Below, in pieces: positions 7,057-11,759 of a DNA stretch of 11,759 nucleotides; the stretch's first letter is position 1, and each line of letters starts with the position of its first letter. A program made the position numbers and the translations under genes. Under the pieces are notes generated by a model. That model was not told where the DNA came from, ran no database searches, and was given only the letters and a program-made list of their open reading frames with translations. Source of the stretch: Bacillota bacterium (GTDB lineage Bacteria > Bacillota > UBA4882 > UBA10575); NCBI GenBank assembly GCA_012512605.1, contig JAAZDX010000273.1:1-11759 (forward strand), written 5' to 3'.

Positions 7057-7062
7057 ATTATG
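7057..7062 (-). promoter_or_regulatory. Weak candidate -10 box for hup
   Basis: CATAAT on the minus strand differs from TATAAT by one base and would give a leader of about 30 bases ahead of the hup start. The best upstream hexamer (GTAACT, 16-base spacer) is a poor -35, so this is tentative. Confidence 0.25.
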
Positions 7063-7098
7063 GAAAGTAGTATTCAATAGTTACCTTGGAAATTGCAT

Positions 7099-7115
7099 TT
7101 ATCTATTCTAGATAA
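7099..7115 (-). repeat. Short inverted repeat upstream of hup (operator-like)
   Basis: A perfect seven-base inverted repeat, TTATCTA-GAA-TAGATAA on the minus strand, sits in the 220-base gap between spoIVA and hup, about 80 bases ahead of the HU start. No T run follows it, so it is not a terminator. The form suits a dimeric repressor site, but no regulator can be named. Confidence 0.4.
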
Positions 7116-7192
7116 TTCCCCGTTCTCCTTCTGCCTAATCGAAAAATATTTTGTCCGGCCTTGTAATATCGTTTTTTGGGGCGATTTTTTTG

Positions 7193-7223
7193 AAAAAATT
7201 AAAGCCGTGCTTCACACGGCTTT
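7193..7223 (-). terminator. Rho-independent terminator after spoIVA
   Basis: A perfect nine-base stem on the minus strand, AAAGCCGTG (7223-7215) with CACGGCTTT (7209-7201), encloses a five-base loop and is followed by AATTTTTT. It begins 18 bases after the spoIVA stop codon. It isolates spoIVA from hup. Confidence 0.9.
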
Positions 7224-7241
7224 CCTAGCTAGATGAGGGCT

Positions 7242-8717
7242 TTAGATAATAATGCAGATCAGCCCGCCACTGCCTTCATTCAAAATTTTGGTCAACGTTT
7301 CCTGTAGTTTTTCTTGGGCATGCGGCGGCATCCGGCTTAATTTGGCTTGAATCCCTTCCTTGACCAAGTCATGAAGGCTCTTGCCGAAAAACTCGGTCTT
7401 CCAGATCCCTTCCGGATCTTTTTCAAACTCTTCCGACAAAAAGCGGACAAATTCTTCCCCTTGTTTCTCCGTACCCACCACCGGGATAACTTCGGTCTGG
7501 ATATTCGCTTTGATAAAATGATAGGATGGGGCGGCGGCCCGGATGCGGACACCACACCGGCTCCCTTGCTGAATAAGCTGAGGTTCGGCAAATTCGATCT
7601 CATCCATTTCCGGCATAACCAGACCGTAACCAAGCTCGCGTACTTGTTCGAGGGCCCCGGCGACCTTTTGGTATTCATTTTTCACCGTAACTAGTTCCTG
7701 TATGTTCCGCAAAAGGTCCCCGTTGTTCTGTAAGGAAAGACCGGTCATCTCTTGTAACACTTGATAGAACAAGGCATCTGCCGTTTGGATCCGGATCGCG
7801 ACCGTGCCTTTTCCTAAATCGATCTTGTCAAGAAAGACCGCTTCCATATGTTCGGAATTGCCCAGGCCAGTCAATGCTGCTTCGATATCCTTCACTTTCT
7901 CCACCACCGCGACCGCGGACAACACCGCTTCCTCGTACGCGCACCGGAGCCAATGATCGGTTGGCAGTTCTTCAATCCATTCTACAAAATTGACCTGAAT
8001 CTCTTGGACCGGGAACATCTGTAATACACTCTGCATAATACGATTCACTTCATCCGCTTCCATCCGTAAACAATCCACCGTAAGCACCGGAACTTTGTAT
8101 TTTTCTTGTAAAGTTTCGGCCAATTCTATAGTCTCCGTGGCCTCCGGATGAGTAGAGTTAACAAGGACAACAAAGGGTTTACCAAGGGCAGCCAGCTCGG
8201 CCACGACCTTTTCTTCCGCGGGCAGATAATTCTCCCGTGGGATCTCGGTAATACTCCCGTCGGTGGTGACCACCAAACCAATGGTGGAATGATCCTGGAT
8301 CACCTTTTTCGTGCCCATTTCTGCCGCCACCTGGAAAGTTACCGGTGTTGTACTCCACGGGGTGATCACCATGCGGGGCCCTGTCTCGTCTTGATAACCC
8401 CTGGCCCCATCGACAGTATAACCCACACAGTCCACCATCCGTACCCTTAACTCAACCTGGTCAAATTTGAGGGGAACCGCCTCATCCGGAATAAACTTGG
8501 GTTCCGTGGTCATAATCGTTTTGCCGGCGCCACTCTGTGGCATCTCATCGAGAGTTCGCTCCCGGTGGTGCAGATCGCCGATGTTCGGTAAGACCATTAA
8601 TTCCATAAAACGCTTGATAAAAGTAGACTTTCCGGTCCGCACCGGCCCGACAACACCAATATAGATGTTTCCATCCGTGCGTTCGGCGATATCTTTGAAG
8701 ATATCAAACCGTTCCAA
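7242..8717 (-). CDS. spoIVA: Stage IV sporulation protein A, spore coat morphogenetic ATPase
   Basis: SpoIVA polymerises, using ATP hydrolysis, on the outer forespore membrane (anchored by SpoVM in Bacillus) and forms the base on which the coat is built. The protein shows a P-loop GPVRTGKST with Lys30, the TTEPKF segment holding Thr70/Thr71, and MVDCVGY with Asp96 as Walker-B-like aspartate. These positions nearly equal those of B. subtilis SpoIVA. The central region contains HSTIGLVVTTDGSI and the C-terminus ends GSGGLICIII, matching the conserved tail needed for localisation. The start at TTG 8717 gives 491 residues beginning (M)ERFDIFKDIAERT, in line with the B. subtilis protein (492). A GTG at 8777 would add 20 residues, including a Gly-Gly-Gly-Gly run that is simply the translated purine-rich ribosome site. 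The gene is monocistronic between two terminators. Its presence shows an endospore former. Confidence 0.97.
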   Translation of the reverse strand: MERFDIFKDIAERTDGNIYIGVVGPVRTGKSTFIKRFMELMVLPNIGDLHHRERTLDEMPQSGAGKTIMTTEPKFIPDEAVPLKFDQVELRVRMVDCVGYTVDGARGYQDETGPRMVITPWSTTPVTFQVAAEMGTKKVIQDHSTIGLVVTTDGSITEIPRENYLPAEEKVVAELAALGKPFVVLVNSTHPEATETIELAETLQEKYKVPVLTVDCLRMEADEVNRIMQSVLQMFPVQEIQVNFVEWIEELPTDHWLRCAYEEAVLSAVAVVEKVKDIEAALTGLGNSEHMEAVFLDKIDLGKGTVAIRIQTADALFYQVLQEMTGLSLQNNGDLLRNIQELVTVKNEYQKVAGALEQVRELGYGLVMPEMDEIEFAEPQLIQQGSRCGVRIRAAAPSYHFIKANIQTEVIPVVGTEKQGEEFVRFLSEEFEKDPEGIWKTEFFGKSLHDLVKEGIQAKLSRMPPHAQEKLQETLTKILNEGSGGLICIII

Positions 8718-8718
8718 T

Positions 8719-8730
8719 CCTCCTCCCCCC
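8719..8730 (-). promoter_or_regulatory. Purine-rich ribosome binding site of spoIVA
   Basis: The minus strand reads GGGGGGAGGAGG, one base ahead of TTG 8717, with a GGAGG core ending four bases from it. Spacing is slightly short, but the family-typical N-terminus begins exactly here. The competing GTG at 8777 also has a GGGAGGT only three bases away, so spacing alone does not decide. Confidence 0.55.
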
Positions 8731-8807
8731 TTTTCTCCTTCAAGTTCAACCGAAACGTCAAGCGTCTTGCTTTGCACACACCTCCCAAAAACCTGAAATT
8801 TTTGGAC

Positions 8808-8827
8808 ATCAATCCATCAATATTGAT
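8808..8827 (-). repeat. Palindrome with flanking direct repeat upstream of spoIVA
   Basis: ATCAATATTGAT (8816-8827) is a perfect 12-base palindrome. On the plus strand CATCAAT occurs twice eight bases apart (8807-8813 and 8815-8821), the second copy being half of the palindrome. It lies about 90-110 bases before the TTG start of spoIVA, a place where a transcription factor could act. This is operator-like in form only. Confidence 0.4.
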
Positions 8828-8880
8828 CTCAATATATATACAACAAAAGACGATCCGTTATGCCTTTCTTGCCCAAATTC

Positions 8881-8911
8881 CCCGGATAAATCATTGCAAC
8901 TATGATCCGGG
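8881..8911 (-). repeat. Inverted repeat upstream of spoIVA
   Basis: CCCGGAT (8911-8905 on the minus strand) and ATCCGGG (8887-8881) form a perfect seven-base inverted repeat around a 17-base centre, in which CAT and ATG can add three more pairs. No T run follows. It could be an RNA hairpin in a long leader or a protein-binding site; its role is unknown. Confidence 0.45.
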
Positions 8912-8948
8912 TCTGCTTATCTATATGAAGATCAGGCCGAAAATAGGA

Positions 8949-8974
8949 CAAAAAAACAACCCTTCCGGGTTGTT
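8949..8974 (-). terminator. Rho-independent terminator of the der-plsY-gpsA operon
   Basis: On the minus strand AACAACCC (8974-8967) and GGGTTGTT (8962-8955) form a perfect eight-base stem capped by a GGAA tetraloop, followed by an unbroken T run. It lies about 65 bases after the stop codon of the secreted CBM9-like gene and marks the end of that transcript. Confidence 0.92.
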
Positions 8975-9039
8975 CTCTCTACTTTAAGAAATTATTTTCA
9001 TCATTTCATCTGCCCCAGCTTGCTGAGGCACGTCCTTTT

Positions 9040-9666
9040 CTAGGGGGAAAGGACTAAGGTGGCAAAGTCCTGCGGCCCCGTACCGAAAAGCCAGTATGTC
9101 TCGGCCTCTCCTGTGCTGCTGATCTCGTTCACACCGATCTGAACCGGTATTTCCCGTTCCCCACGGGCGAGTCCCAAATTGGATAGCTCAAGGGTCACGG
9201 TTAAAAAATAGCCGTCTTGGACGGGAATCGACCGCACCATTACGCTTACCTGGCGCCAGGAGGCTCCCGAGATGTTCAGGAGAGGTTCTTTAATCTTACT
9301 ACTAGGCAAGAGGTATAAAGTCACCGGGCTTGAGCCCTTTGGCCAAAAAACAAGCCGGAGATGATCGCTGCCTTGAAAATCCAGCGAAAAATCGTCTTGA
9401 AAGGTCAAAAAATTATCCTTGACGTGAAAACCAAAATATAGATACTGCTGATCAAAGCCAGCCAAAAAGCATAAGTTCAAGTCCCTGTTCAAAGCAAAGT
9501 CATAAGCGGCTGTCTTTTCCACCCAGGCCTTCTCGGGTAAAACTCCGGAAAAACCTTCATCAACCCGGGCTGCCTTTAAACGTACTGCCGCCGATGCGGA
9601 GAGGGTTCCCAGCACCAACAGCAAAATAAATAACAGAAAGCCGGTTCTGGCCAGTTTCTTCGTCAT
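9040..9666 (-). CDS. Secreted CBM9/DOMON-like beta-sandwich protein of unknown function
   Basis: A 208-residue exported protein. The N-terminus MTKKLARTGF, hydrophobic core FLLFILLLVLG and TLSASA-AV junction form a standard signal peptide, cleaved after about residue 26; no lipobox or sorting signal is present. The mature part looks like one beta-sandwich domain of the carbohydrate-binding module 9 / DOMON-like type. It has a wAkt.. opening (EKAWVEKTAAYDF), FDQQYLYFGFHVKDNF (71-86), DHLRLVFWP (101-109), YFLTVTLELSNLGL (153-166) and IPVQIGVNEIS (173-183). In relatives this fold binds sugars or haem, but no binding residues can be assigned here. The ATG start has AAGGAG eight bases upstream. 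It lies 94 bases after gpsA and before the operon terminator, so it is probably the last gene of the der operon. It is unexpected between gpsA and spoIVA. The fold call is moderate; the secretion call is strong. Confidence 0.75.
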   Translation of the reverse strand: MTKKLARTGFLLFILLLVLGTLSASAAVRLKAARVDEGFSGVLPEKAWVEKTAAYDFALNRDLNLCFLAGFDQQYLYFGFHVKDNFLTFQDDFSLDFQGSDHLRLVFWPKGSSPVTLYLLPSSKIKEPLLNISGASWRQVSVMVRSIPVQDGYFLTVTLELSNLGLARGEREIPVQIGVNEISSTGEAETYWLFGTGPQDFATLVLSP

Positions 9667-9760
9667 TTTGATCGCTCCTTCCCGCGACCGGATGTATATG
9701 CCAACTTCGTCACGGATTGGCCCGATTCCTTTTGCTTAATTGCTGGAAACCCTAGAGTGG

Positions 9761-10768
9761 TCAGATAATCTTTTCTGTTTCCGAACGGCGCTCCCGAATC
9801 ATCAGGTCTTCCACCGCTTGGCGGGGGGGATAATCCTCGAACAATACTTGGTACATCTTTTCAATGATCGGCAATTCAACCTGGAACTTTTTACTGAGCG
9901 CATAGGCCGCTTTCGTGGTTGGAACCCCTTCCACCACCATTGGCGTCGAAGCCAGAATTTCCTCTAGGCGGCGTCCCTTCCCAATCTCCCGTCCCGCCCA
10001 AGCGTTTCTGCTATGCCGACTAGCAGCCGTCACAAAAAGATCCCCCAGGCCCGACAGGCCGGAAAAGGTTACGGGTTTTGCCCCCATCGCCACACCTAAA
10101 CGGCGCATCTCTGCTAAGGCTCTCGTTACCAAGGCAGCCTTGGTGTTATCCCCAAAATTTAAACCGTCACAGATCCCGGCGGCCATCGAAAAAACATTCT
10201 TTAAAGCGCCGCCAAGCTCCACGCCGAGTCGGTCCTGATTCGTATAGACCCGGAAATACGACGACATAAAGACTTCTTGTACCAATTCGGCTACTTTTAA
10301 ATCGGGCCCGGCGACAACCGTGGCCGAAGGGAGGCGGCGGCTCACTTCTTCGGAATGATTCGGACCCGAAAGGGCCACAATTTCATGATGGAGAGAAGGC
10401 AGCTCCTCTTTTAAGACTTGGGTCAAGGTTTTTAGCGTTTGGATCTCCACGCCTTTCCCGGCGTTGACCACAACTGCCTCCGGGGAAAGGTGCGCGGCAA
10501 AGAGTTTCGCCGTTGCGCGTAGCCACTGCGAAGGAACAACAAAGGTTAGGATTTCCGCCCCTTCCGCTACTTCCACCGGATCGGTATTTGCCGTTAATTC
10601 CGCAGGAAGAACAACTCCAGGGAGAAAACGTTCATTGGTATGTTTCTGGTTGATCTCCGCCATCGTATCTTCTTCATAAGCCCACAGTTTAACCTGGTGT
10701 CCGTTCTCCGTTAATAATTTGGCAAGCGCGGTTCCCCAACCCCCTGCTCCAACTACACCAACCTTCAT
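9761..10768 (-). CDS. gpsA: Glycerol-3-phosphate dehydrogenase [NAD(P)+]
   Basis: Reduces dihydroxyacetone phosphate to sn-glycerol-3-phosphate, the backbone for phospholipids, in the cytoplasm. The 335-residue protein has the nucleotide-binding loop VGAGGWGTALA (6-16), NAGKG with Lys105, SGPNHSEEV (134-142), the catalytic lysine in GGALKNV (Lys190) and GDNTKAALVTR (206-216). A C-terminal helical domain ends in a polar tail. Length and motifs are standard for GpsA. Its ATG overlaps the TGA of plsY as ATGA, and its AAGGAGG ribosome site lies within the last codons of plsY, so the two are translationally coupled. That pairing is logical: PlsY acylates the glycerol-3-phosphate made by GpsA. Confidence 0.98.
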   Translation of the reverse strand: MKVGVVGAGGWGTALAKLLTENGHQVKLWAYEEDTMAEINQKHTNERFLPGVVLPAELTANTDPVEVAEGAEILTFVVPSQWLRATAKLFAAHLSPEAVVVNAGKGVEIQTLKTLTQVLKEELPSLHHEIVALSGPNHSEEVSRRLPSATVVAGPDLKVAELVQEVFMSSYFRVYTNQDRLGVELGGALKNVFSMAAGICDGLNFGDNTKAALVTRALAEMRRLGVAMGAKPVTFSGLSGLGDLFVTAASRHSRNAWAGREIGKGRRLEEILASTPMVVEGVPTTKAAYALSKKFQVELPIIEKMYQVLFEDYPPRQAVEDLMIRERRSETEKII

Positions 10769-11370
10769 TTGTGATCCTCCTTAGCCTTTTTACGCAAGAT
10801 TTTGTTTTCGGTACCGTTCATAATCCGTTGAATATTTGCGCGATGTCGAGAAATTGCCAAGGCGCAGGCTAGCACGGCATATAAAAACAGATTTGTTTCT
10901 CCTGGAAATAAGAGCAGACAACTCAAGGGCAGACCGATCGCCGCTACGATTGAAGAGAGGGAGACGTAGCCGCTGAGCAGCAAGGTGATGATCCAAAGGG
11001 GCGTAATAATCAGAAGGGTTTCCGGAGCCAAGACAATAATCGTCCCCAGTGAGGTCGCAATCCCTTTTCCTCCCTTAAAACCAAACTGAAGTGGCCAGTT
11101 ATGACCGGCAATGACCGCCAGACCACACCAGGGACCAATTTCGGGAACACCCAGCCAATCGCCGATCATACTACCGATGATCCCCTTTAACATATCACCA
11201 ACCAAGACGATCAAACCGAAGAGCGGTCCTAGAATTCGGTAAACATTGGTTGCGCCCGGGTTTCCGCTCCCTCTCTTGCGCACATCCACCCGGGATATAA
11301 AAGCAATCAATTCCCCGAATAAAATACCGCCAAGAAGATAACTCAGAACAACTGCTAAAACTGTCCGCAT
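10765..11370 (-). CDS. plsY: Glycerol-3-phosphate acyltransferase PlsY
   Basis: An integral membrane enzyme that transfers an acyl group from acyl-phosphate (made by PlsX) to glycerol-3-phosphate, giving lysophosphatidic acid, the first step of phospholipid synthesis. The 201-residue protein has about seven hydrophobic segments and the three family motifs: SGNPGATNVYR (35-45), GHNWPLQFGFKGGKG (89-103) and SRHRANIQRIMNGTE (174-188). The ATG at 11370 is preceded by GGGAGTG at suitable distance and gives the usual MRTVLAVVLSYLLGG opening. A longer frame from 11448 would overlap der and add a non-family sequence. It follows der by 22 bases and overlaps gpsA by four, so der, plsY and gpsA form one operon. 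Confidence 0.97.
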   Translation of the reverse strand: MRTVLAVVLSYLLGGILFGELIAFISRVDVRKRGSGNPGATNVYRILGPLFGLIVLVGDMLKGIIGSMIGDWLGVPEIGPWCGLAVIAGHNWPLQFGFKGGKGIATSLGTIIVLAPETLLIITPLWIITLLLSGYVSLSSIVAAIGLPLSCLLLFPGETNLFLYAVLACALAISRHRANIQRIMNGTENKILRKKAKEDHK

Positions 11371-11392
11371 TATGTACACTCCCGCTTTTTGG

Positions 11393-11759
11393 TTATTCTT
11401 TCGCCCTTGAGCGCACCAGAAAATGGATGGGTGAGCCGGTAAAACCAAAGTTTGCTCTGATTTGGTTCTCTAAAAACCGGCGGAAAGAAAAGTGCATTAA
11501 CGCAGGGTCGTTTACCCACAGTTGAATCGTGGGGGGCTTGACCTTAACTTGCGTTGCATAATAAACCTTAAGTTGCTTTCCTTTCTGGGACGGCGGTTGG
11601 TGGCGAAGCAAAGCCTCCCGGAGCAAGGCGTTCAAGGCCCGGGTTGGAATCCGCTTGGTAAACTCATTGGCCACTCGAAAAACTTCCGGTAAGACTCGAT
11701 TTATTCTTTGCCCCGTTATCGCCGAGATAAAAAGGACCGGCGCATACTCTAAAAAGGAT
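11393..11759 (-). CDS. der: Ribosome-associated GTPase Der (EngA), C-terminal 121 residues; cut by window edge
   Basis: Der is a tandem-GTPase factor needed for assembly of the 50S ribosomal subunit. Only the 3' end is present. The translation begins SFLEYAPVLFISAITGQRIN, where SAITG is the G5 element of the second GTPase domain. It continues into the C-terminal KH-like domain, with VYYATQVKVKPPTIQLWVND, MHFSFRRFLENQIRANFGF and GSPIHFLVRSR. This closely follows the B. subtilis protein. Both GTP-binding P-loops lie outside the window. The first base at the edge (11759) is the last base of a split codon. It heads the visible operon, 22 bases before plsY. Confidence 0.96.
   Translation of the reverse strand, partial: SFLEYAPVLFISAITGQRINRVLPEVFRVANEFTKRIPTRALNALLREALLRHQPPSQKGKQLKVYYATQVKVKPPTIQLWVNDPALMHFSFRRFLENQIRANFGFTGSPIHFLVRSRAKE

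Larger units (their letters stand above)
8718..9039 (-). other. 322-base region upstream of spoIVA
   Basis: No gene is supported here. In the direction of transcription it holds the terminator of the upstream operon (8949-8974), a seven-base inverted repeat (8881-8911), an AT-rich stretch with TATATATAT near 8832-8840, a 12-base palindrome (8816-8827) and the candidate translation starts of spoIVA. A sporulation (sigma-E) promoter is expected somewhere in it, but I could not identify one with acceptable boxes and spacing. Confidence 0.6.

Noticed and set aside
7347..7694. 115-codon plus-strand frame and a 113-codon alternative minus frame inside spoIVA
   Set aside because: Both fall fully inside the conserved SpoIVA C-terminal half and show no recognisable protein features.
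8897..8926. Possible sigma-E promoter upstream of spoIVA (TCATATA and CATAG elements)
   Set aside because: The first box resembles a sigma-E -35, but the spacer is about 17 bases instead of 14-15 and the second box matches only in CATA; not strong enough to call.
9915..10238. 107-codon plus-strand frame opposite gpsA
   Set aside because: It is a shadow of the GpsA catalytic domain; it is Arg/Pro/Ser-rich, as antisense translations commonly are.
11371..11448. 26-residue N-terminal extension of PlsY
   Set aside because: It overlaps the der coding end and does not resemble PlsY; the ATG at 11370 has its own ribosome site and the family N-terminus.
1..11759. Defence systems, prophage genes, insertion sequences, CRISPR or retron-like structures
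   Set aside because: Nearly all sequence is accounted for by housekeeping genes on one strand. No transposase, terminal repeats, integrase, reverse transcriptase or regular repeat array was seen.

Overview
The window comes from the chromosome of an endospore-forming Firmicute (Bacillota), most likely of a Clostridia-like or deeper-branching lineage. The main evidence is a full-length SpoIVA spore-coat ATPase, together with a der-plsY-gpsA-spoIVA-hup order and a metallo-hydrolase/hemZ/hisS/aspS order that are familiar from Clostridia-type genomes. Base composition is near 50% GC by eye. Shine-Dalgarno sites are strong, and several genes start with TTG. All twelve genes lie on the minus strand, so transcription runs from high to low coordinates. 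The window is cut inside der at the right edge and inside aspS at the left edge. No mobile element, CRISPR array, tRNA, rRNA or phage gene is visible.

Layout in the direction of transcription: (1) der (3' end), plsY, gpsA and a small secreted CBM9/DOMON-like protein form one run that ends at a strong terminator (8949-8974). plsY and gpsA overlap by four bases. (2) spoIVA sits alone between a 322-base upstream region containing palindromes and its own terminator (7193-7223). (3) hup (HU) has a maximal Shine-Dalgarno site and a terminator behind it (6652-6688). (4) lepB, an MBL-fold hydrolase and hemZ are closely spaced and probably co-transcribed. (5) A membrane-anchored parvulin foldase with a TPR-like extension has its own candidate extended -10 promoter and a terminator-like hairpin after it (2158-2191). 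(6) hisS and aspS are tightly coupled, separated by the hisS stop codon and a single further codon.

Functionally this is mostly core metabolism: ribosome assembly (Der), phospholipid synthesis (PlsY and GpsA, which supply and acylate glycerol-3-phosphate), chromosome compaction (HU), protein export and folding outside the membrane (LepB and the parvulin), a porphyrin or radical-SAM enzyme (HemZ), tRNA charging (HisRS, AspRS) and spore coat assembly (SpoIVA). The two less expected members are the secreted CBM9-like protein between gpsA and spoIVA and the parvulin-TPR protein between hemZ and hisS. I see no clearly new multi-gene system. The most unusual items are these two insertions, the palindromic region upstream of spoIVA, and an inverted repeat upstream of hup.
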